Assembly: GCF_003955735.1 (NCBI RefSeq)
Contig: NZ_CP034464.1
Span: forward strand, 4,030,001-4,094,000
Length of the DNA: 64,000 bases
DNA from: Undibacterium parvum
GTDB taxonomy: Bacteria > Pseudomonadota > Gammaproteobacteria > Burkholderiales > Burkholderiaceae_D
Direction: 5' to 3'
Shown here: piece after piece, positions 7,165 through 14,725 of the stretch
Layout of the letters: each line of letters begins with the position of its first letter
Position numbering within the stretch: position 1 is the first letter of the stretch
The notes under the pieces: generated by a model
Databases searched by the model: none
Told to the model about the DNA's origin: nothing
What the model saw: only the letters and a program-made list of their open reading frames with translations
Program-made: the position numbers and the translations under genes

Positions 7165-8898
7165 ATGTCCGCCATCTTCAATCACTCCGCCAAATCAGCC
7201 AACTCTGCCAGCGTCTATCCGACCCCGTATGAGCTAGGCAATCAGAATCAAACCAGCAGTTGGGAGCAATGTATCCCGTTTTACCAACAACTGGCTGCCG
7301 CTTTCCCGCAAATTTTGCAGTTTGGCCAGATCGGTGTCTCCGACAATGGTATCCCCATGCATGCCGGCGTGATCAGCAGCGACGGCGTATTCGCGCGCGA
7401 GCAGATCAAGGCCGCAGCGCGACCCGTGTTTTTTAATAATAACGGCATACATCCGGGGGAGCCTGAAGGTATCGACGCCTGCATGGCCTTAGTCAGAGAT
7501 TTTTGCACCCAGCCAGAACGTCTGGCGGCGCTAGGCTCTACCGTGTTTTTATTCATCCCGATTTACAACGTCGATGGCTGCTTAAACCGGCAAAATACCT
7601 CACGCGTCAATCAAGATGGCCCCGAATTATTTGGCTTTCGCGCCAACGGCCGCAATCTCGATTTGAATCGCGATTTTATTAAATGCGACAGCCTGGCAGC
7701 GCAGGTATTTAATCAGTTTTTCACTAGCTGGGACCCAGATGTGATGGTCGATACCCATACCTCCAACGGTGCCGATTACAGCTACACCATGACCTTAATC
7801 CAGACTCAGGCCGATAAACTGGGCGATGGTCTCGGCCCGTTTTTGCGCAGCACGATGCTGCCGAAAATTTATCAAGACATGCAGGCCCGCGGCTGGCCCA
7901 CTTGCCCCTACGTCAATCCGGTTAAAGTCACGCCGGATGACGGCATAGAAGATTTTTTAGAAGTGCCGCGCTTTTCTACCGGTTACGCCGCTCTGCATCA
8001 CACCATAGGTTTCATGCCTGAGACCCACATGCTCAAACCCTATGCCGATCGCTATGCCTCCATGCGCACGCTGGTCGAGGTGGTGTTGGAATTTACCGTG
8101 ACTAACGCCGCGCAGATCCAGACTTTGCGCGCCGCCGCCAAGCTAGCTGCCAGCCAAAGAAGGCAATGGCCTGTGCAATGGAAGGCCGATCACAGCCAGC
8201 CATCGAGTTTTCGCTTCAAGGGCTATCAAGCTGTGTATAGCCCCAGCAAACTGGGCAATTACACGCGGCTTTCGTACGACCGTAGCCAGCCCTGGGAAAA
8301 AGACATCGCCTACTACGATCATTTTGTCGCCGCCACTGTCGTCGCTACCCCCAAGGCTTATTTGATACCGCAAGCCTGGCGCGAAGTACTGGAGCGCCTG
8401 CGCTGGAACGGCGTCCAGCTGCAAACCCTCACTGCCGACCAGAGCATGCAAGTGCAAGGCACGCATTTTAAACATATAGGCTCGCGCAGCACGCCTTATG
8501 AGGGCCACATGTTTCATGACGAGCTAGAAATCACAAACCAGACTGACACTATTCTGGCGCGTGCCGGCGATGTAATGCTGTATCTAGATCAGCCCAATGC
8601 CCGCTACGCAGTCGAGACCCTAGAGCCGCAAGCGCACGACAGCTTTTTTAGATGGGGCTTTTTTAATAGCGTGTTAGAGAAAAAAGAGGCTTATTCAGAT
8701 TACGTGTTTGAAGACAGTGCACTAGAAATGCTGGCGCAAGAACCGGCCTTAAAAGCCAAGTTTGAACTCTGGAAAATCCAGAACCCAGAGCTGCTCAGTG
8801 ACCAAGATGCGGTGCTGGGTTTTATCTTTGCCAACGGCCAGCGCCATCACGAACCAGAATGGCTGCGCTATCCGGTGTACGCACTGTTTGACATTTAA
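7165..8898 (+). CDS. M14-family zinc carboxypeptidase
   Basis: About 578 residues from the ATG at 7165 (MSAIFNHSAKSANS). The frame is open upstream to 7042, but that stretch is low-complexity (repeated TCTACCCGAT) and has no ribosome site. The zinc motif HPGEPEG (H-x2-E) follows NNNG near residue 107, and the third ligand lies in VDTHTSNGAD. NLDLNRDF carries the substrate-carboxylate Asn/Arg pair of M14 enzymes. The catalytic domain occupies the first ~330 residues; the C-terminal ~240 residues are an extension typical of this bacterial subfamily. There is no signal peptide, so it probably acts on cytoplasmic peptides or amino-acid conjugates. Confidence 0.87.
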   Translation: MSAIFNHSAKSANSASVYPTPYELGNQNQTSSWEQCIPFYQQLAAAFPQILQFGQIGVSDNGIPMHAGVISSDGVFAREQIKAAARPVFFNNNGIHPGEPEGIDACMALVRDFCTQPERLAALGSTVFLFIPIYNVDGCLNRQNTSRVNQDGPELFGFRANGRNLDLNRDFIKCDSLAAQVFNQFFTSWDPDVMVDTHTSNGADYSYTMTLIQTQADKLGDGLGPFLRSTMLPKIYQDMQARGWPTCPYVNPVKVTPDDGIEDFLEVPRFSTGYAALHHTIGFMPETHMLKPYADRYASMRTLVEVVLEFTVTNAAQIQTLRAAAKLAASQRRQWPVQWKADHSQPSSFRFKGYQAVYSPSKLGNYTRLSYDRSQPWEKDIAYYDHFVAATVVATPKAYLIPQAWREVLERLRWNGVQLQTLTADQSMQVQGTHFKHIGSRSTPYEGHMFHDELEITNQTDTILARAGDVMLYLDQPNARYAVETLEPQAHDSFFRWGFFNSVLEKKEAYSDYVFEDSALEMLAQEPALKAKFELWKIQNPELLSDQDAVLGFIFANGQRHHEPEWLRYPVYALFDI

Positions 8899-9120
8899 GT
8901 GGAGCACAAGACCGTGATCACGCTCTACGAATACATGCAGCAACCGCGATTTTGGATAGCCCGTGACGAAGACGGTTATTGGCTAGTGCCTGCGCGCGAC
9001 GATGGCTGGAGCGAGCGCAGCCCCTTTGTCGGGCGCACCAGCAATCTATGCGAACTGCGTGATCTGGACGGCATAGATCTGGGCTTGCCAGTCGCGAGTT
9101 CAGACGATAGGCCCGTCTGA
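8899..9120 (+). CDS. Small acidic hypothetical protein
   Basis: About 73 codons, starting directly after the M14 stop (GTG at 8899, or GTG at 8914 with GGAG ten bases upstream). The sequence (LYEYMQQPRFWIARDEDGYW) is rich in Asp/Glu and aromatic residues and has no signal peptide. Its last codons run into an 18-bp perfect inverted repeat that spans the stop codon. The tight spacing and base use similar to the M14 gene make translation plausible. No family is recognised. Confidence 0.6.
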   Translation: MEHKTVITLYEYMQQPRFWIARDEDGYWLVPARDDGWSERSPFVGRTSNLCELRDLDGIDLGLPVASSDDRPV

Positions 9121-9131
9121 ACTCGCGACTG
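9089..9131. repeat. 18-bp perfect inverted repeat over a stop codon
   Basis: CAGTCGCGAGTTCAGACG (9089-9106) is followed by a 7-base loop and its exact reverse complement CGTCTGAACTCGCGACTG (9114-9131). The TGA stop of the small acidic ORF lies in the right arm. There is no T-run in either direction, so it is not a canonical intrinsic terminator. It may end or protect the transcript before the borosin-like locus. Confidence 0.85.
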
Positions 9132-9343
9132 CATTACGCCGCGCCTGTCAGAATGGGCATAGGTTCTAAGGGTTTTCTGGGTTTTCTGCGCTTTTGCCAG
9201 CGCCGCAGTGGCAAACAGCGCTGCTTTAGAGACAAGTCAAGTGATCTTCGAATAATATTTCTCTCATGACTACAAAAATGCACTAGAATTCTCTGTTGCA
9301 ATTTATTACAAATTATTTCCACACATAAACATTAAGCTTAACA

Positions 9344-9559
9344 ATGTCAAAATTACTCGATTACCTCAATACCCTGGACAAAGACGCCGCAGCACGTGAA
9401 GCGCACGCCAAAGACCCAAAAGCCGCGATGAAAAAATTCGGATTAACGCCAGAAGAAAAAGCGGCGGTGATGTCGGGTGATAAGAAAAAGATTGCGGATT
9501 TGGCGGGTGTGGATGAGGCTGCACTATCCTCTATACAAGTAAATATATCCTCCTTTTAA
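9344..9559 (+). CDS. Probable split-borosin precursor peptide (LigA-like binding domain + C-terminal core)
   Basis: A 71-residue protein. Residues 1-58 form a helical, charged domain (MSKLLDYLNTLDKDAAAR, then DPKAAMKKFGLTPEEKAAVM, then SGDKKKIADLAG). This matches from memory the borosin-binding domain of Shewanella SonA, including D-P-x-A-x-M, G-L-T-x-E-x-x-A-V-M and GD-x-x-x-(I/L). The short tail after residue 60 (LSSIQVNISSF) is hydrophobic and beta-prone, as in borosin cores where backbone amides are N-methylated; I64, V66 and I68 are candidate sites. A SonM-like methyltransferase lies 1.8 kb downstream, after one GGDEF gene on the same strand. The alternative reading, a LigA-like dioxygenase small subunit, is unlikely because no LigB partner is present. 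Confidence 0.8.
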   Translation: MSKLLDYLNTLDKDAAAREAHAKDPKAAMKKFGLTPEEKAAVMSGDKKKIADLAGVDEAALSSIQVNISSF

Positions 9560-9580
9560 GCTTAATTAAACGTAGCGATA

Positions 9581-11335
9581 ATGGTGATGATTAGGAATCT
9601 TCAGAAATTTCTCTTACTTATCCTACGTCTTTTTGTCGTAATACTTCCCTTATCTGCAATTGCTGACGAATCGCTATCCGTCGATGCACTACTTGATTTA
9701 TCTTCACAATATCTAAATACAGCACCGGAAAAATCAATTGAAACATTAGACAAATTAAGTGCTTTCAAGTTAACCTTTAATAAAAAACAAACAGAAAGAT
9801 ATTATTTTATTTCTGCGATTTCACTGGGCTTTAGAGGTAAACATAAAGAACGAGTGGAATGGGTTCAGTCATTTATTGAAAGAGTTAAAGAGCCTGAATT
9901 AAGGATTAAGTTTTTATATCAATTGTCTGATGGATATGCCAATCTCGGCGACTATGAGAACGCATTAAAGACGATAAATCAGAGCATTATATTATTGTCA
10001 AAGACCTCTTCGCCAGAAAATCAAATCATGGCATTACAGGCCGCGGTGACTTTGCTAAATTCATTGCATGCATATGATGAGGCTATGGTTTATGCGGATC
10101 GTATGTATGAGTTAGAAAATAATTCAATAAATAATCTCTCAAAATGTTATGGCTTAGCTAATCGTATTGAGACGGGCTTCTTACGTGGGGATCGCAAAAA
10201 AGCGCGATCCTTGGTTGCTGAAACATCTCAAATTTGTGATGCCAGTAATCGGCAAGTAATAGGTCAGATTGCCAGAAGCTTAGCCGTAGTTGATATGATT
10301 GATATAGGATTGAATGAGGCGGGCATAAAGGAAGGTTTGTCTATATTGCTTGAATTCTCAAAAACAAACCAAACCTCAGATTATGTAACTCAATTGGAAG
10401 AGGCCATCGCGCGCGCATATTTAAAAAACGCTGATCTGCAACTAGCTGAGCGTTATGGTCTACAAGCCTACCAACACGCGCAAAACTCCAAAGTTCTGCA
10501 GATGATGGAGAAGTCCAGCGAAACCATGGCCAAGATCAAACGTGCCCAAGGTGATATGGCAAGTGCTCTGGATTATTACGACATCAATCTGGCGCTGAAA
10601 AAGAAGGTCTTGGACGATCAACTGCATAAGAATCTGGCCTATCAAAGGGTTAAATTCGATACTCAGGACAAGGCCAATCAACTGAGTTTGCTGGAACAAA
10701 AAAACAAAATTCTAAGTACCGAGAAACAGCTGGAACAAAAGAATAACCAAAATCTACTGATGTTGATTGCGCTCGGTGCCATTCTGATGGTGGTGCTGTT
10801 GGCCTGGACTTTAAAAATCATCCGTCAGAAAAATCTATTTCGCCTTTCTTCGCAATTAGATGCTTTGACGCAGCTGAGTAATCGCGGTCATTTCGTTGCC
10901 TGTGGCATGCAGCAGTTTGAGAAAACGCAGGGCGATATCAGTGTGATCTTGTTTGATATGGATCACTTTAAAAACATCAACGATGGCTTCGGTCACGCCA
11001 GTGGCGATTGGGTACTCAAAGCGGTCAGTGCCCGTGTTACAGCCTTGCTGCCCAAGGCCGAGATGCTGGGGCGGCTAGGCGGAGAAGAATTTGCCATCTG
11101 CCTGCCTAAGTTCGATACGCATCAGGCGCTGGCGCTGGCCGAAAGCTGCCGCGCCGCGATTGCCGCCATCGACAGTTTGCCCAGCGGTTTTGCCTTCCCG
11201 ATTACCGCCAGTTTTGGGGTCGCCAGCCGCGGCATGCGCGAGCTAAAAGAATTTGAAGACACCCTGGCCGCCGCCGATAAAGCCCTGTATTTCTCCAAAA
11301 CAGAAGGCCGCAACCGGGTCTCGCTGTATCAATAA
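9581..11335 (+). CDS. Membrane diguanylate cyclase with periplasmic TPR region
   Basis: A 584-residue protein. Signal-like N-terminus (residues 1-28), a helical TPR-like periplasmic region (about 30-360; for example LSDGYANLGDYENALKTINQ), a coiled segment, one transmembrane helix near 393-412, and a C-terminal GGDEF domain with LTQLSNRGHF, FDMDHFKNINDGFGHASGD and GRLGGEEF near residue 500. The catalytic GGEEF is intact, so it should make c-di-GMP. The RxxD inhibitory site is lost (PKAE at that position). It starts 21 bases after the precursor gene and ends 64 bases before the methyltransferase. The first half is distinctly more A+T-rich than its neighbours, hinting at separate origin or relaxed codon use. 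Confidence 0.88.
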   Translation: MVMIRNLQKFLLLILRLFVVILPLSAIADESLSVDALLDLSSQYLNTAPEKSIETLDKLSAFKLTFNKKQTERYYFISAISLGFRGKHKERVEWVQSFIERVKEPELRIKFLYQLSDGYANLGDYENALKTINQSIILLSKTSSPENQIMALQAAVTLLNSLHAYDEAMVYADRMYELENNSINNLSKCYGLANRIETGFLRGDRKKARSLVAETSQICDASNRQVIGQIARSLAVVDMIDIGLNEAGIKEGLSILLEFSKTNQTSDYVTQLEEAIARAYLKNADLQLAERYGLQAYQHAQNSKVLQMMEKSSETMAKIKRAQGDMASALDYYDINLALKKKVLDDQLHKNLAYQRVKFDTQDKANQLSLLEQKNKILSTEKQLEQKNNQNLLMLIALGAILMVVLLAWTLKIIRQKNLFRLSSQLDALTQLSNRGHFVACGMQQFEKTQGDISVILFDMDHFKNINDGFGHASGDWVLKAVSARVTALLPKAEMLGRLGGEEFAICLPKFDTHQALALAESCRAAIAAIDSLPSGFAFPITASFGVASRGMRELKEFEDTLAAADKALYFSKTEGRNRVSLYQ

Positions 11336-11339
11336 TAGT

Positions 11340-11358
11340 TGGCAGCCTAGAGCTGCCA
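11340..11358. other. Short hairpin between the GGDEF and methyltransferase genes
   Basis: TGGCAGC (11340-11346) pairs with GCTGCCA (11352-11358) around a 5-base loop. A T-run (ATTTTTTAG) follows eight bases later, which is farther than usual for an intrinsic terminator. It could attenuate read-through from the GGDEF gene into the methyltransferase gene. Confidence 0.45.
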
Positions 11359-11399
11359 TCGAGCATTTTTTAGTCATCCATTCATCACAATTTAATCTC

Positions 11400-12221
11400 A
11401 TGAACACACAAAAAATCGGCAAATTAATTTGCGTAGGCACAGGCATGCGCATGGCGGGGCAGATGACGCCTATCGCTCTGAGCCATATAGAAACAGCCGA
11501 TGTGGTGATCGCCGCTGTGCCTAATCCATTTGCGCGCAAATGGCTGCAAGGCGTGGCGAAAGAGTACATCTGCCTGCTCGGCTATTACAGTGATTGCGAA
11601 GTAGAAGGTAAAAATCGTCGCGATACCTATAGGCGCATGGCCGACACCATACTTGAGCATCTGCGTGCCGGTAAAACGGTGTGCGCTGCCTTTTATGGTC
11701 ACCCCGGTATTTTTGCCTGTATCTCGCATATGGCGATTGCCGATGCACGCGCCGAAGGCTTTAGCGCCGTGATGGAGCCGGGGATTTCGGCCGAAGATTG
11801 TCTGGTGGCCGATATCGGTATCGATCCGGGTAAGTTTGGCATGCAGTCTATGGAAACCACCCAGTACATGATTTATCAGCGCAAGCTCGACCCTAGCTCT
11901 TTGCTGATCTTGTGGCAGCCGGGTCTGGCGGGCGAGCTGAGCTTAAAACGCTTCGACACCAATCAGGCCCGTTTGCAGATTTTGGTCGATAAGCTGGCAC
12001 GCGATTATCCGCTAGAGCATGAGGTGATCTTGTACGAGGCAGCCACCCATCCACTAGAGGCGACCCGTATCGACAGGCTGATGCTGAAAGATTTGCCGCA
12101 GGCGCGCTTGCAGCAAATCACCACACTGGTGATCCCACCAGCCTACACCTTGCAGATCGACCAGGAGATCGTCGATTTACTCAAGGCCACGACGATAGCG
12201 CCATTAGCCGACGCTGCTTAG
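11400..12221 (+). CDS. SonM-like alpha-N-methyltransferase (split borosin), tetrapyrrole-methylase fold
   Basis: 273 residues from the ATG at 11400 (MNTQKIGKLICVGTGMRMAG); the longer in-frame start at 11253 lies inside the GGDEF gene. The tetrapyrrole methylase fold is shown by ICVGTG at the N-terminus and AAFYGHPGIF. Strong similarity to remembered SonM includes KNRRDTY, CISHMAIADARAEGFSA, MEPGISAEDCL and DIGIDPG, then HEVILYEAATHPLEA. R73, Y77 and Y99, with Y62/Y63, fall where the borosin catalytic residues R72, Y76, Y98 and Y63 of OphMA lie. It is expected to N-methylate backbone amides of the precursor tail, using SAM. Ordinary cobalamin or siroheme methylases lack this KNRRDTY block, and no tetrapyrrole genes are nearby. 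No strong ribosome site is seen. Confidence 0.85.
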   Translation: MNTQKIGKLICVGTGMRMAGQMTPIALSHIETADVVIAAVPNPFARKWLQGVAKEYICLLGYYSDCEVEGKNRRDTYRRMADTILEHLRAGKTVCAAFYGHPGIFACISHMAIADARAEGFSAVMEPGISAEDCLVADIGIDPGKFGMQSMETTQYMIYQRKLDPSSLLILWQPGLAGELSLKRFDTNQARLQILVDKLARDYPLEHEVILYEAATHPLEATRIDRLMLKDLPQARLQQITTLVIPPAYTLQIDQEIVDLLKATTIAPLADAA

Positions 12222-12239
12222 TTTTGAAAATAGCATAGG

Positions 12240-12310
12240 CCGCTCGCGCATAGCCCATGCGGGTTTCCAGCCTGCCTGGCCTGCAAGCCGCATGGGCTAT
12301 GCGCGAGCGG
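12240..12310. repeat. REP-like palindrome, copy R2 (perfect 23-bp arms)
   Basis: The arms CCGCTCGCGCATAGCCCATG plus CGG (12240-12262) and their exact reverse complement (12288-12310) flank a loop containing GCCTGCCTGGCCTGCA. That loop recurs in the copies at 57097 and 62042. It sits just downstream of the methyltransferase gene and may mark the end of its transcript. Confidence 0.85.
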
Positions 12311-12508
12311 GCAGGTGGCTTTTGAAATCGGCGTACAAAGCGCTAAAACGGCCAGGTTTTCAGGTCTTTATTGGCATAATTTCACTATTGATTTTGCTCT
12401 GCTGATGGTTTTTTTGATAGTGAGCAATTTTTACTTTGATTTTAGCCTGATCTTATTTAGAATCAGCTTGGTCAGACAAAGTGGTTTGTCTTAACGAGGA
12501 GATATGCG

Positions 12509-12895
12509 ATGAAGAAAATGATAAAAAATTCGGTAGTTGGTGCGGCTTTGCTGGTAACTTTGTCGCTGGCTCAGGCGCAAGCGCCTAAGGCTGCGGTGGA
12601 TATTTCTATGGATGGCATTTTTACTGCCCTCACTTCTAGCAATGATTTGCAGTACACAGTTGATACTCTGATCGCGCACGGTGCCAACTTGCGTACGGTG
12701 GTGTCTATCGCTGCGGCAGCCGGTATCCCGCAAAACAAGGTAGAAGACTTGCAAGTGTGCGTGAATGAAATCTCAGCTGACGTCAAAGTGCTGAGTGCCA
12801 CTTGCTTACGCCCACGCTCGGTGCAAACTGCGTATGTGGCGGGCATGAATGATCCTCTGAACTATTTACCGGCAACGGCGGCAGGTAAGCGCTAA
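12509..12895 (+). CDS. Small exported hypothetical protein
   Basis: A 128-residue protein with a clear signal peptide (MKKMIKNSVVGAALLVTLSL, cut near AQA-Q). It has a good ribosome site (GAGGAGAT) a few bases upstream of the ATG. The mature part is mildly helical and contains two Cys (VCVNE, ATCLRP) that could form a disulfide. It is followed by a strong intrinsic terminator, so it is a single-gene unit. No family is recognised. Confidence 0.8.
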   Translation: MKKMIKNSVVGAALLVTLSLAQAQAPKAAVDISMDGIFTALTSSNDLQYTVDTLIAHGANLRTVVSIAAAAGIPQNKVEDLQVCVNEISADVKVLSATCLRPRSVQTAYVAGMNDPLNYLPATAAGKR

Positions 12896-12915
12896 TTTAG
12901 CGCGCCTGCTGATGC

Positions 12916-12942
12916 AAAAAGCTAGCCTAGGCTAGCTTTTTT
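12916..12942 (+). terminator. Intrinsic terminator
   Basis: AAAAAGCTAGCC pairs with GGCTAGCTTTTT through the stem AAGCTAGCC/GGCTAGCTT and ends in a run of T. The A-run on the other side means it could also serve the convergent DUF2242 gene at 12982-13614. Confidence 0.85.
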
Positions 12943-12981
12943 ATTTGGGTTTGCTATTTTGGCTGGCTGTTGGCGCTCAGC

Positions 12982-13614
12982 TTAATTTGTCTTCCCTTTA
13001 GGCTCGGACTTTTTCTCAGTTGGGCTGGCGCTGGTAGCTAAGTCTTTTTTCATCGCTTCGCTTTCATCGCTATCGACCGAAGAGTCATCCATGTAACGCT
13101 CTAGTAGCTCAAAAAACCTCTGGTAAAACTTGCCAGTAGCGACTGTTTCGCTCGATACCTTGACCAAGGCATCATCGCTAGCGCCGAAAGGCAAAGAGAC
13201 CGAGCCAAAACCACCGACACCTAAACTGGCATTACTACTTTTCTTGAGGGTGTAGCGATCCAGCACCGCATTGGCAAACACGCTGCTGCTATTACTGCCT
13301 TTGCCATCTTTAGCGCAGACCACAGTAAATTCGATTTCTACATGGACATCGCTGTCGCGTTGAAATTTTCTGCGTCCTTTGATGTAGGAAGACTTGCCAT
13401 CGTAAATTACATAGCCCTGGCTCAAGAGCGCACGCCTGGCCGCTTCGCAGGCCTCGGTTTCTGATCCGGCAAAGGTGTTAGAGAAGACATTGCTGGCGCC
13501 AAATTCTTCTTGTTGTTGGGTGACTTGCTTATTCCCCGCGCAGCCTGAGAGTAGGGCAACGCTGATGGCGGCCATCGCCATGCCACGGCTGCCATGTGCT
13601 AAAAGTGAAAACAT
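12982..13614 (-). CDS. DUF2242 family lipoprotein
   Basis: A 210-residue protein with a lipobox (VALLSGC-AGNK), so it should be lipid-anchored in the envelope. The conserved part follows: NVFSNTFAGSETEACEAARR, ALLSQGYVIYDG, and VHVEIEFTVVC, as in DUF2242 proteins of beta-proteobacteria. The C-terminal 40 residues are low-complexity and charged (Ser/Glu/Lys). Its function is unknown. It is convergent with the 128-residue secreted protein gene. Confidence 0.85.
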   Translation of the reverse strand: MFSLLAHGSRGMAMAAISVALLSGCAGNKQVTQQQEEFGASNVFSNTFAGSETEACEAARRALLSQGYVIYDGKSSYIKGRRKFQRDSDVHVEIEFTVVCAKDGKGSNSSSVFANAVLDRYTLKKSSNASLGVGGFGSVSLPFGASDDALVKVSSETVATGKFYQRFFELLERYMDDSSVDSDESEAMKKDLATSASPTEKKSEPKGKTN

Positions 13615-13901
13615 ACAAAATTTCCTGCAAAAATCTAAATCAACTGGTTTAACTTGTTTCTATCCAAGCCCGAATTTTACGGCATTTGCCTGTTAGGCGG
13701 GAGGGCAGGGGAATAGTTCAATTTAATTATCAGGATAACGCCTGGACTGGCGCTCGTTGTTTGCCAGGTTCAGGGCTTTGTTTGGCTGCAGGAATGCGGC
13801 AGAAGTAAGCTAAGGGGGGTAATGCTAGGCTAGGAATAGACGCAGATAATGTTGATTATTTTCTCTGCGTCTCTGTGTCTACATATCTATAAGCGAAAAA
13901 A
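13615..13901. other. Gap with promoter region and a hairpin
   Basis: 287 bases upstream of the DUF2242 gene and downstream of the MshEN-like gene, both on the minus strand. A hairpin GACGCAGA ... TCTGCGTC (13839-13871) lies just after the latter's stop, but has no good T-run. Nothing else is recognised. Confidence 0.4.
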
Positions 13902-14654
13902 TTAATGTGCTTTGATGGTCAGTGTGGTGCCGCGTAGATCGATACCCTTGATGTCTATACTGCCAAAGCTGGGCCCGGTACTGCCTTTGATGCGTATGTT
14001 TTCAAACTTCATTTCACCGATAGAACTTGGCAGATTAAGCGTGATAGAGCCGTCCTTATTGATCACCGCCGCCGCATTGGCTGAGTCGTAGACCACATCC
14101 TTGATCGTGGTTTTGGCGTCCAGCATCATCAACAAGGGATTCATTAATTTGGCGACACTGCCCAAGACTTGTAGACCTGGGTCTTTACGCTGTTGCAGAT
14201 CGACTTGTTGGTTTTGCCTGTTGTGCAGATTGTTATTATTGTTTTGCAGATTCAAATTGAGGGCGTCATTAAGCGTGTCATCGAGAATACCTTGTCCGGA
14301 TATTTCTGAGAGCTCTTGTTCGGTCAGCGTGCGCCAATTATTTTGACCCTGGCTGTTAGAGGTTTGCGTTAATTGCGTCACCGGCGCAGGCACCACGGCG
14401 GCATAGGCCTGAATCGGTGCAAGTAAAGAGCTGGCGATGGTGGCGGTTAAGCGCAGGGTGCGCTGCTTGCGCAAGATGCCCTGGATCTGGCGCTGGGTAA
14501 TCAGATTCCACTCGGCGAAAATATCACCTAAGCGTTGCCCGGTTTCTTTTTGTAACTTGATCGCCTCGGTCAGTTGCTGTTCAGAGATCAGTTTTTTACT
14601 GACCAATAATTGACCAAGCAGTGATTTTTTTTGATTTTGTTTAAGCCATTCCAT
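13902..14654 (-). CDS. MshEN/GspE-N domain fused by a membrane helix to an SGQG-motif exported domain
   Basis: About 250 residues from the ATG at 14654 (GGTGG upstream; a GTG at 14663 is in frame). Residues about 10-60 (LLGQLLVSKKLISEQQLTEA and TGQRLGDIFAEWNLIT) are a typical MshEN/GspE N-terminal domain, normally found on type II secretion/type IV pilus ATPases. A hydrophobic segment follows (LTATIASSLLAPIQAYAAVV), then an extracytoplasmic part starting with LTEQELSEISGQG, an Asn/Gln-rich linker, and a C-terminal beta domain ending LRGTTLTIKAH. That ending resembles LQGTTVYIWAH of the two 171-residue proteins next to it. The ATPase itself is absent. It probably belongs to the same envelope system; the cytoplasmic domain might contact a secretion ATPase or bind nucleotide. 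Confidence 0.75.
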   Translation of the reverse strand: MEWLKQNQKKSLLGQLLVSKKLISEQQLTEAIKLQKETGQRLGDIFAEWNLITQRQIQGILRKQRTLRLTATIASSLLAPIQAYAAVVPAPVTQLTQTSNSQGQNNWRTLTEQELSEISGQGILDDTLNDALNLNLQNNNNNLHNRQNQQVDLQQRKDPGLQVLGSVAKLMNPLLMMLDAKTTIKDVVYDSANAAAVINKDGSITLNLPSSIGEMKFENIRIKGSTGPSFGSIDIKGIDLRGTTLTIKAH

Positions 14655-14689
14655 GCTATCCACCCGTCATGATCTGCGTGATTTTTATT

Positions 14690-14725
14690 CTGTTGCTAGC
14701 AGCCAGCGCTGGCTGCTAGCAACAG
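14690..14725. repeat. 36-bp perfect palindrome without a loop
   Basis: CTGTTGCTAGCAGCCAGC (14690-14707) is followed directly by its exact reverse complement (14708-14725). It lies between the MshEN-fusion gene and the terminator hairpin of the upstream gene. It could be a cruciform, a dimeric protein site, or the RNA hairpin of a leader. Confidence 0.85.

Noticed and set aside
9140..9343. Possible c-di-GMP riboswitch upstream of the borosin-like precursor (GGCAAA motif)
   Set aside because: Only GGCAAA is present; the rest of the GEMM consensus (paired stems, GACGCAAAGCC) is missing.
9344..9559. Reading the 71-residue protein as a LigA-type dioxygenase subunit
   Set aside because: The fold is shared, but there is no LigB-type catalytic subunit nearby, while a SonM-like methyltransferase is.
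11253..11399. Upstream extension of the methyltransferase
   Set aside because: The added codons overlap the end of the GGDEF gene in another frame; homology to SonM begins at the ATG at 11400.
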